NCBI RefSeq assembly: GCF_022129445.1
Contig: NZ_JADQAQ010000043.1
Span: 1 to 38,424, forward strand
DNA from: Photobacterium sp. Ph5
GTDB taxonomy: Bacteria > Pseudomonadota > Gammaproteobacteria > Enterobacterales > Vibrionaceae
Reading direction: 5' to 3'
Length of the DNA: 38,424 nt
Under the pieces are notes generated by a model that worked only from the letters and a program-made list of their open reading frames with translations, was not told where the DNA came from and did no database searches. This document shows positions 17,501 through 24,766 of the stretch, piece by piece. How positions within the stretch are numbered: the stretch's first letter is position 1; each line of letters starts with the position of its first letter. The position numbers and the translations under genes were made by a program.

Positions 17501-20500
17501 TCCACCAGAAGGTACAGACACTGCAGCACCATCAATAAATAGTGTTAATCCTGCAGGTAATCCGGTGATCTTATAGCCTGTTAAACTCTCACTGTGATCG
17601 ATATCTTTATTGATCACAGGCTCAACTAAGAAACTTGCATGCTTATCTTCAGTACCGATGGTTTCGAGTACTGCGCCGTCTTTTTCATCCACTACAGGCA
17701 GTACATCAATTTCTACTTTGTAGTTGAATTCGCCGCTGTCGCCATCAGGCTCGGTAGAGACAACGTTAACATCAAAGTTAAGTTGACCACTGAAGTCTTT
17801 AGTTGTTTGTAAGAAGGTGGTTTTAAGTTGATCGTTGGTGATCTGGTAGATCACACCTGTCGATGCGCTTTCACCTACGATCTCTAATGTGATCGGATTG
17901 CCACTGCTATCAACGAAAATGACTCCATCCGGAAGGTTGGTGATCATAATGGTGATCTCTTCCGATTTATCATCATCACTGGTGGTGATCATGAAATCTA
18001 ACGGTAATGGGCTATCTTCGTTAAAGCCTGATGTACCTTTGATTGTGCCTTTAAAGCCAGTAGAATTATCTGTGCTAACAGCAACATATTCCCAATGACC
18101 ATTGCCACCATCTGCAACATCAGGACGATCAATCACACCTGTTAAATCAATGGTAATGGTTTTGGTATCACTCACCGCTGTAACATTAACGGGATCAAGT
18201 CCATCAACGGAGGTTTCGGTTGATACCGCTGTTACTTCAATGGTCAGCGTTTCTGTCCACGAGCTTATATCTTCTTTTGGATAAAGTAGGGCGGCACCAC
18301 TTTCAATTGCTTCGGTACTTACGATATAAATGCCAGAACCAACTGGTTGCTCAACAGCACCACCGCCTTGAATTGACCAACCATCTTGTACTTTGATGTG
18401 ATAGCTTAAACTTTCTGAACCATCGGTATCGGTGAGCTTACCGATAAGCACTTGGCTTAAATTAATTGGCTGATCTTCAATACCTTTAATATTTTTCACA
18501 GATAGCGTCGGTGCATCGGCGTCTGGTTTGATATTAATGATAATTTGATGTGGTGTTTCTTCGGTTTTATGTTCATTTTTATCAATGAACTGATTACCTT
18601 TTTCGGTCGCAATAGCGGTTACGGTAAATTCAAATTTACCTGCAAGGTTTTTATCTGAAACGACAGTGACTTTATTTAGTTGGTTTTGATTTAACACATC
18701 ACCGTCTTTGACGACATTGCCATTGAGTTTCAATGTAATGCCATCTGGAATACCAGATATACGGTATGTTAGTTTTTCAGAATGTTCGATTGAAGTATCG
18801 CTAGATCCTTCTGTATCGGTAAGGTTTGCGGCAATATCGAGTTTAATACTGCCGTTATCATCCTCAACGCCAGTGTATTCGTAGTCTTTTGTATCATCCC
18901 AAACTGGCGCATCGGCGTTTGGATATACTTTAATAGGTAAGTTTTTATTTAAGGTTTTATCGGTAGTATTAGTTGAAATAGTAGCGGTAATTTCAAGGTT
19001 CACCATACCTTGTAGATTGATCGCTGCATCAAGTGCTGGTTGATAGGTAAGTTCACCGTTTGGTGAATAGAAATTACCATCTTTAATAAAATCAGTAATT
19101 GTGATTACACCGCCGACTGCAGTGAGTAATGTGCCATTAAGGTAAAGCTGTCCACCTGCTAGTGAGCTTTCACTAATGGTGATGCTGGTAAGAGTTTCAT
19201 TCTGATCTTCATCACCAGGGAATACTTTAATTGAAAGTGGTGCTGTGCGAGTATCTTCTAGCACTTCCATTAGCTCTACTTTGATGTGGCCTGGGTTATC
19301 GCCTAAGACCAGTTTTGCCGTGCGATCAGCGGTATCACCGTCACCATCTTTGACTGTGTATGTGAGGTTATCAACAATCTGCCCATCAGCTTCAGTGGTA
19401 GCAAAAGTGGTAATTTCAACCGTGCCATCTGCATGTACAGTCATGGTGCCGTATTTTTTCGAAGGCGTGACCGTCGTATTGATCAAATCTATGGGATTAC
19501 CGTCGACAGTGTAAGTGGTACCGTTGTAAACAAAGCTGATAATTTCACCACCGTCAGCACCTGTTATGGTGTCAGTTAGTAGTTGTAAGGTTTGTTCTTG
19601 TCCTTCGACCAAGGTTAGGGTGCCATCATCGCCTGCGAGTGGGATATCATCGGTTACGTTAACGTCGAATATAGCGGTAGGAGAGGTATCACCATCACTG
19701 TCAGTCAGGATCGCACCAAACTCGAGTTTTAGCGTATCTTGCGATGTGGCATCTGGGTGGTCAATTGGCGCAAATAGATCAAATTGCACTGTACCATCAA
19801 GATTAACTTTGATTTGGAATACTGCTTTACCCGCAGCGGTTGCGATATACCAACCATCAGCATTAGGTGCGCCGAGGGTGATTTTATCGCCTGCACTGGT
19901 GTAATTTTTGCTGTTAAATAAGTCGGTATCTAAGGTGACTGATACCACATCATCACTGCCAGTATTAAAGCTCAGTGTTGGTGTTGCTGCATTTGAGGCA
20001 TCGCTGTCTACACCATCATCTAATAAATCATTTTCTTGGACATTTAAGCTGCCATTAACGTCGATTTTTGGCTTTAAACCGTCCCAAATCGTGACCGTTA
20101 CATTAGAGGTGCCGATACTGCCATCACTATCGGTCGCTTGAACGGGAAGGGTGATATCGAGCTTAGTATCTTTACCATTGAGGTGATCGATAAAGCCATT
20201 CAGCACAATGGTAATGGTTGCATCTGCATTGCCACCAGCAGCGATGATGCCAATGTCTGAAAGGTTGATGGAAAAGATCACCGTACCGTCAGCTAAAATA
20301 GCATCATAATTATTACTACCATCGAACTTCCACGTCAGCGCTTCGCCATTATGGGTGATTGCATCACCATCACTGGTTTTAACTGCGCCTGTTAGAGCCA
20401 GTTGCAAATCAACAATGGGATCTTGCCCTGCGGTAACAGAAATTGTTGAGCTTGCTGTTTCTGTAATGCCAGCGGGTGGCGCATCTGGTGCTACAGCAAT

Positions 20501-23500
20501 TGGGTTTTCGGTAATTTCTAATGTGGTATCAGTAATTATTGGTGTGTCACCATCGGCAATAGTGACAGTGATATTGGTTTGGTTAACGTCGCCATCGTTA
20601 TCACGAATAAAGACTGGAATAGTAATGGTTTCAATGCCACTCGGATCGGTTTGGTCGATAGATTTATACAAGTTAAAGGTGTACTCAACCGTCGAGTTAC
20701 CTTCAGCATCTGGTATTTGTGTAATGGCAATATCAAAAACTTTTTCACCATTGACCCATGCTTCAATCATCTGACCTGTACCAGTAACGGTGTAAGTAAT
20801 AATATCGCCGCCGCTAGTTAATCCTGATGGTCGCTGTGTTTGATCAAAAAATAATGGGCTTTGTGTAAGTGTGCCATCTAAGCCATCACTGCCAACAACA
20901 ACATCAATAGTGCCGGTTTTTGAAATCGGCTTGTCTGATAGGTTGGATTCATCAAATGCCAGCTCTTGATTTACGATTAATTTAGGATCCGCACCGTCTT
21001 GGATATACCAATCAAATTGTCCAGTTGGGGTTTTAGTGCCATCAAGATCGGTAGCATCAATGAGCAGTGGTAATTTGATCACATCACTGGCATTAGTGTG
21101 ATTTAACGGACGATGTTGAACTAAGGTTACTGTCCCTGTTACATCATCACCATTGGCAGCACCTGTTAGAGTTAAGGTGAAGATGGTTTCTCCGCCAGAT
21201 GTTGCTGTAATGGTTTTTCCATCGCTACTTAGTGTGTATTCAATGTAGTGATAAGTATCGCCAGATTGAATCTTTAATGCTGTTAGTGCTGCAATTGTCT
21301 GGGCGTTAAATGTAATGCTATTAGGATCCGGATTATCTGATCCAGCTTTAATCGTAAAGTCACCCGTAAAGGTATCTGTTGGATTAGAAATTAGCCCTTC
21401 AACGTTACTGTCATGGTTATTGATAATGGTATTGGCTTCGCCATCTTTGATGGTAATGGTGAGATCGGCACTGCCATAGTCATAATCTTTATCGCCCGCA
21501 ATGTAACTAACCACTAAGTTAATATCACCTGAGCTATGGTCGAGATTACGATTGGCGGTAAAAATCCAGTGACCATTTTGTTGAATGGTTAAAGTACCTT
21601 CAGGCAGATCAAATGTTGCCGAACCACTGGTGAGAATTTTGCTTTCACCGTGTACGGTAACGCGAACCACGGAGAGTGGGGCATCAAGATCACTGTCATT
21701 ATTGAGTACATTGCCGGAAGTGATATTGCCTTCAATCACACTGCTATTGTCATCTAAAATATCAGGCTCTGAATCACGGATATAAATTAGAGCGGGCGCA
21801 ACAACGGTTTCTTTGGTGCCGTCCGTATCGGTCTGAATGCCATCAACCAGAATCTCGCTTGGTGTTCCATTTTCTCCTGGCTTGGCGTCAATGGGAGCAA
21901 AAAGTGTTACTTTTATCGTTTGATCTGATTGGTCGATAATGGCAGTAATGACTGTCTTTGAACCACTTTTGGCAACCAATGTTAAGCCATCAGATGAAAT
22001 GGTAACGGTAATTGGATTTCCATTAGAAGTAAGTTGCTCTAATGCTGTTTGATTCGCATTGAAAGTAAATTCAGCAAATTCGATATTGATAGTTGCTGTG
22101 GCTTGTGTCGATGGCTGAGTCTCTAAAATATTTTCAAGGAACAGCATATCGCTAGGACGAGTTAATGTCGGCATGTCATCCATCGCCGTATTACCGGCAG
22201 TATCGGTAACCGTCGCTGACATTTCCCATGTTTTTAGTACGTTAAGTTGGTTAAGATCGAAATCTTCGATACGCCAATTTCCTGCACTATCAACGGTAGT
22301 TGTTAAGACAATTGTCTCAATGCCATCACTGAAAGTGACTTCAATCTTATCACCAGCCTGAGTGCCCGTTGTGGTACCTTCAAGGAAATTAATATCGCCA
22401 TTTTTTAGGGCAACAATATTTAAACCACCCAGCTCGTAATTATCGGTGACGATATCAATAGATAATGCTGAGGTATCTTTCATTATGGTATCGGTGGCAA
22501 TAGCAGGGTTGCCTGCAATATCCTTGGTTTCTGCAGTAATGGTTAGCTCACCATCAGCCAATGTGGCTAAATCTGCATCCTCAATAACCCATGCGCCATT
22601 AACAACGGTAGTGGTGAAAGAAAGGGTTTTTCCATCTTTATCGGTGACAGTGACGTCAACCTTCTGATTATTTTCAACAAAGTCGATATCACCAAACAAC
22701 TTGGTTTTAGCGGCAATTTCAGCTTCATTTAAATATTCATCACCGTTACCTTCAAAGTTAGCGCTAATGTCGGCAAGGGTATCTTTGATAATGGTATCAG
22801 TGGCTGAGATTGTGTTGCCGGCAATATCAATCGTATCAGCAATGACTGTGAGTTCACCTTCGGCAAGCGCGGTTAAGTCAGCATCATCAATTGTCCATGT
22901 ACCATTAATGATGGTGGTGGTGTAGGTCTTTTCTACTCCGTTGCTATCTGTAATGGTAATGGTAACGGGTTGTCCATCTTCTACGTTTTCGACAGTACCA
23001 AATAAATCGGTGACAGGAATTTCAAAACGGTTGAGGTATTCATCGCCTTTACCATCAAAATTGGCGTTAATGTCTGCCAATGTGTCTTTTATGATGGTGT
23101 TGGTCGCTGAAGCTGGATTACCCGCAATATCAACAGTTTCAGCCAAAATAGTAAGTTCACCTTCGGCTAAATCAGTTAAGTCGGCATCTTCGATTGTCCA
23201 TTTGCCATCAATCACGGTGGTTTCTAACGATTTTTCTAAGCCGTTGCTATCGGTAATTTTAATTGTGACTGTCTGACCATTTTCAACATTAGATACCGAG
23301 CCAAAAAGGTCAGTCACAGGGATTTCAACACGGTTAAGGTATTCATCGCCCTTACCGTCAAAATTTGCCGTAATACTTGCAAGAGTATCTTTAATAATGG
23401 TGCTGGTGGCAGAGGCAGGGTTACCTGCAATATCAATCGTTTTTGCAATAACAGTGAGTTCGCCTTCGGCTAACGAGGATAGATCTGTTGCGCTAATGTT

Positions 23501-24388
23501 CCAAGCGCCATCAGTGTTAGTCGTTTCAAAGGTGATGGTGTTACCTTGGCTATCGGTGACGGTAATCGTCACTGGTTGGTTATTTTCAACAAAGGTGATA
23601 TCGCCTAATAAATCACTAACAGCAATTTCAAATTGGTTGAGATAATCATCACCTTTGCCATCAAACTCTGCAGTAATTTCAGCCAAGGTATCTTTAATGG
23701 TGTCATCTGTGGCATCAACAAAATTGCCATAGTAGTCAGTGACGGAGGCATAAACATCTAACTGACCTTCAGCGAGTTCAGTTAAATCTTGATCGTTAAT
23801 GACCCACTTCTGATCTTTAACAACAGCACTTGTAGTAAATACTTTGCCATTAATATCTGTGATAGTAACAACAACGATACGACCATCTTCAACATCGATG
23901 GCATCACCGAATAGATCAACGGTAGGGACTTCAAAACGGTTTTCGTAGCCGTCGCCACCATCAACAATGGTGACAGTTAGTGCTGCGGTATTGCGTAATG
24001 GTGGAATGTTTCTTCCTGGCTCGTCATTATTATTTTCAGCAATTGATGTTGTTGGTCGGGTGTTGAAGCCTGCTTCAGGTAACGTTTCTGCTAATGTCGC
24101 TTGAATACGAGTAATATAAGATGCGCTGTCACTAGACAGATCACTAGTATTGATATTTGGCTCAGATGAGTTTTGCGTATGGCGAGGTGCAGTATCTGAA
24201 GCTATAAAGTCAACAACATCATCATCTTCGTTATTTTTTGTTTTTATGATGTCGTTAACTTGTACTTTTTCTGAGATGAACGGGATAGAATTATCGATGA
24301 TCTCTGATGGAGGAATTTGTATCCATTCACCTTCAGCTGTTATTTTCCAGATCACGCCTTCAACAACGACATACATGATTGGCTTCAT
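14546..24388 (-). CDS. Giant RTX adhesin 1 (3280 aa), LapA/BapA-like
   Basis: Residues 1-50 are a compact beta-rich segment (MYVVVEGVIWKI, VNDIIKT) placed like the LapA retention module. A variable linker is followed by SYITRIQATLAETLPEAGFNT. About 140-740 holds six Ig-like repeats, and about 765-1500 has T1SS-143 type repeats ending in DGxxP, with a VCBS-like domain among them. The rest, to about 3130, is cadherin/Ig-like domains of 110-150 residues. At 14870-14980 RTX nonapeptides (GGEGNDEIIGGKGDD) precede a type I C-terminal secretion domain. No enzyme, lectin or von Willebrand domain was recognised. Four cysteines are visible, two conserved in the paralogue. Start ambiguity: ATG 24388 (GGGG 7 nt before) or ATG 24376 (AAGGA before). 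A surface adhesin is inferred from architecture and neighbours. Confidence 0.92.
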   Translation of the reverse strand: MKPIMYVVVEGVIWKITAEGEWIQIPPSEIIDNSIPFISEKVQVNDIIKTKNNEDDDVVDFIASDTAPRHTQNSSEPNINTSDLSSDSASYITRIQATLAETLPEAGFNTRPTTSIAENNNDEPGRNIPPLRNTAALTVTIVDGGDGYENRFEVPTVDLFGDAIDVEDGRIVVVTITDINGKVFTTSAVVKDQKWVINDQDLTELAEGQLDVYASVTDYYGNFVDATDDTIKDTLAEITAEFDGKGDDYLNQFEIAVSDLLGDITFVENNQPVTITVTDSQGNTITFETTNTDGAWNISATDLSSLAEGELTVIAKTIDIAGNPASATSTIIKDTLASITANFDGKGDEYLNRVEIPVTDLFGSVSNVENGQTVTIKITDSNGLEKSLETTVIDGKWTIEDADLTDLAEGELTILAETVDIAGNPASATNTIIKDTLADINANFDGKGDEYLNRFEIPVTDLFGTVENVEDGQPVTITITDSNGVEKTYTTTIINGTWTIDDADLTALAEGELTVIADTIDIAGNTISATDTIIKDTLADISANFEGNGDEYLNEAEIAAKTKLFGDIDFVENNQKVDVTVTDKDGKTLSFTTTVVNGAWVIEDADLATLADGELTITAETKDIAGNPAIATDTIMKDTSALSIDIVTDNYELGGLNIVALKNGDINFLEGTTTGTQAGDKIEVTFSDGIETIVLTTTVDSAGNWRIEDFDLNQLNVLKTWEMSATVTDTAGNTAMDDMPTLTRPSDMLFLENILETQPSTQATATINIEFAEFTFNANQTALEQLTSNGNPITVTISSDGLTLVAKSGSKTVITAIIDQSDQTIKVTLFAPIDAKPGENGTPSEILVDGIQTDTDGTKETVVAPALIYIRDSEPDILDDNSSVIEGNITSGNVLNNDSDLDAPLSVVRVTVHGESKILTSGSATFDLPEGTLTIQQNGHWIFTANRNLDHSSGDINLVVSYIAGDKDYDYGSADLTITIKDGEANTIINNHDSNVEGLISNPTDTFTGDFTIKAGSDNPDPNSITFNAQTIAALTALKIQSGDTYHYIEYTLSSDGKTITATSGGETIFTLTLTGAANGDDVTGTVTLVQHRPLNHTNASDVIKLPLLIDATDLDGTKTPTGQFDWYIQDGADPKLIVNQELAFDESNLSDKPISKTGTIDVVVGSDGLDGTLTQSPLFFDQTQRPSGLTSGGDIITYTVTGTGQMIEAWVNGEKVFDIAITQIPDAEGNSTVEYTFNLYKSIDQTDPSGIETITIPVFIRDNDGDVNQTNITVTIADGDTPIITDTTLEITENPIAVAPDAPPAGITETASSTISVTAGQDPIVDLQLALTGAVKTSDGDAITHNGEALTWKFDGSNNYDAILADGTVIFSINLSDIGIIAAGGNADATITIVLNGFIDHLNGKDTKLDITLPVQATDSDGSIGTSNVTVTIWDGLKPKIDVNGSLNVQENDLLDDGVDSDASNAATPTLSFNTGSDDVVSVTLDTDLFNSKNYTSAGDKITLGAPNADGWYIATAAGKAVFQIKVNLDGTVQFDLFAPIDHPDATSQDTLKLEFGAILTDSDGDTSPTAIFDVNVTDDIPLAGDDGTLTLVEGQEQTLQLLTDTITGADGGEIISFVYNGTTYTVDGNPIDLINTTVTPSKKYGTMTVHADGTVEITTFATTEADGQIVDNLTYTVKDGDGDTADRTAKLVLGDNPGHIKVELMEVLEDTRTAPLSIKVFPGDEDQNETLTSITISESSLAGGQLYLNGTLLTAVGGVITITDFIKDGNFYSPNGELTYQPALDAAINLQGMVNLEITATISTNTTDKTLNKNLPIKVYPNADAPVWDDTKDYEYTGVEDDNGSIKLDIAANLTDTEGSSDTSIEHSEKLTYRISGIPDGITLKLNGNVVKDGDVLNQNQLNKVTVVSDKNLAGKFEFTVTAIATEKGNQFIDKNEHKTEETPHQIIINIKPDADAPTLSVKNIKGIEDQPINLSQVLIGKLTDTDGSESLSYHIKVQDGWSIQGGGAVEQPVGSGIYIVSTEAIESGAALLYPKEDISSWTETLTIEVTAVSTETSVDGLDPVNVTAVSDTKTITIDLTGVIDRPDVADGGNGHWEYVAVSTDNSTGFKGTIKGTSGFNEDSPLPLDFMITTSDDDKSEEITIMITNLPDGVIFVDSSGNPITLEIVGESASTGVIYQITNDQLKTTFLQTTKDFSGQLNFDVNVVSTEPDGDSGEFNYKVEIDVLPVVDEKDGAVLETIGTEDKHASFLVEPVINKDIDHSESLTGYKITGLPAGLTLFIDGAAVSVPSGGLDLANYKGAESWAEFINSGRVTVLADEDLSGLFTISISYEVTDTSPTGQTSAKDINATIQLDVAGIVENDTRLESTSEVLTSTDASPIDLTNAVHFIDEDLDGSEYLDYIIIVIPDGINLIVEHPNGASIDGSGNWIIPATGLTSDSVKEAMKDILAGATISSSFDTDIIDLRVIAHVIDDEHSRYIEAPLQIQITGHSGGGSCLPIDDPDNIQSGDITAKEGEDIDLSGLLDGNIDDNPEIELSFFISVRDLPEGVEIEGDGVIPEYNAIGEILGYTITPSGLENMVFVGLDEDWAGCLTFPIEITQTSTCNGQSSKTTQNIKIEVIPVVDDIIVNAGQTTIQEDTESAINLELILGDNIFAGQTISGEGESATGKETINWLKITLPAGAKLDGDASILQDNGDGSWTIKDPTRLGELTLTPPLNFSGELTINVEANITDEADCPTQTDTQTKTASVIINVAPVTDFAKMPDQIEVLGDEDSYIHITGLDAILFDDDGSESISLNISGLPNGAVLFFSPDGGNSFIQLPNNGLSWNFEPSLMDKIYIRPPLDFSGDMKLKLEAITNEIGTNDIKTSTTDLIVGVKPIGDDVQFFDVPENLAGTEGDSFTIPVNLESYETNSDEALRLTVTISAADPAQLQGLDKIVIGGQEVTFGQKGNNWFATVVINANTLDEFTLYPGDAYGDMTITLEANTVDTNIVLGTEYTHEGVIATEEIKLTIDALPDEPELTAQYTSIIAETNSAIALNLDLIMQNPAPNEKGTIMITGFPSDYVFSAGKANAGGWEVELADIANLTMTGNSAQDFTLTIEPSASIGNQTATGTAQTIDFKIAEAGDNTLVGTANDDLIIGGEGNDEIIGGKGDDIMSGDAGNDSFAFKSDDLGTSAAPAQDTILDFDTTINSDNIDLSAILSNVTDGISADNYIDITENNGSVTLHVKDNGTDVTQEITLENVSKDALYGADTSSATDAELLQKMIDDNNLITG
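14870..14980 (-). repeat. RTX calcium-binding nonapeptides of adhesin 1
   Basis: The encoded peptide runs GTANDDLIIGGEGNDEIIGG, then KGDDIMSGDAGNDSFAF: about three to four GGxGxDxxx units. In known RTX proteins such units bind calcium after export and fold the C-terminus. The secretion domain follows with the FDTTINSDNIDL and ISADNYIDI stretches. Confidence 0.85.
22168..23971 (-). repeat. Six tandem Ig-like repeats (about 300 nt each) in adhesin 1
   Basis: Residues about 140-740 consist of six units of roughly 97-102 residues. Units 2 to 5 share FDGKGDEYLN-EI-V-DLFG near the start, VTITDSNG in the middle, DLAEGELT towards the end and DIAGNPASAT-TIIKDTLA at the junction. Units 3 and 4 are almost the same. 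Units 1 and 6 are more divergent and cap the array. Such near-identical units can expand or contract by recombination. Confidence 0.88.
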
Positions 24389-24466
24389 CCTTGGCCCCTA
24401 TATTTATTATTGTGGAAAAGTATTGCGAGCATGTTTTAAATCCAATGCACAATCTCGCAACATCAA

Positions 24467-24541
24467 TCTATATTAGAGAGCAATAGTTAGAATGAACATT
24501 AAATTTACAAAACAGTGTTACTAACATTGTTTTTTTGTGAT
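24467..24541 (-). promoter_or_regulatory. Candidate adhesin 1 promoter region, shared with adhesin 2
   Basis: On the minus strand TCTAATATAGA (24467-24477) supplies a -10-like TAATAT about 80 nt before the start codon. Upstream of it are an AAATTTA block (24501-24507 in + orientation) and TTTTTTGTGAT (24531-24541). The same three blocks occur in the same order in front of adhesin 2, with the outer two exactly 54 nt apart there too. Retention in otherwise diverged A+T-rich DNA suggests function. No clear -35 is visible. Confidence 0.5.
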
Positions 24542-24686
24542 CGTTGTTGCAAAACTATTAATATTTTTAATTTTACTGTCATTGCTATTTCTTAAGTATT
24601 TGATAGTTATATTTATAGAGTAAGCATAAAACAATATTAAGTATATTAATGAGTAATGATAGAGTTCGACTTTAAGTAGTAAAATG

Positions 24687-24719
24687 GGCGTATAGCTATA
24701 AAATAGACAGCAATACGCC
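24687..24719 (-). terminator. Weak terminator-like hairpin after adhesin 2
   Basis: GGCGTATTGCT and AGCTATACGCC (minus strand) pair over 11 positions with one mismatch around an 11-nt loop, and are followed by CATTTTAC. The T run is only four, so this may terminate partially and let some transcription pass from adhesin 2 into adhesin 1 and the secretion genes. Confidence 0.4.
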
Positions 24720-24766
24720 ATAGAAATAGGATTGGACTCCTAAGGTAGAATAGGGGGAATAGCTAA

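Larger units (their letters stand above)
24389..24766 (-). other. 378-nt non-coding region between the two giant adhesin genes
   Basis: This A+T-rich spacer contains no credible gene; a 66-codon minus-strand frame is low-complexity and has no ribosome site. It holds an upstream region for adhesin 1 (see the promoter entry) and, nearer the adhesin 2 stop, an imperfect hairpin. Its part next to the adhesin 1 start is recognisably homologous to the region in front of adhesin 2, so it was copied together with the gene. Confidence 0.6.

Noticed and set aside
22168..23971. Regular repeats of about 300 nt considered as a CRISPR or satellite array
   Set aside because: They are in frame, encode Ig-like domains and differ by codon-level substitutions; there are no short identical repeats with unique spacers.
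14787..24476. Many + strand open frames of 60-140 codons opposite the adhesin genes
   Set aside because: They fall in one antisense frame of a repetitive gene, are Ser/Val/Pro-rich and low in complexity, lack ribosome sites, and recur with the Ig repeats. They are shadows of the coding strand.
24521..24721. 66-codon minus-strand frame between the adhesin genes
   Set aside because: Tyr/Leu/Ile-rich translation of A+T-rich DNA, no ribosome site, no family recognised, and it covers the conserved promoter block.
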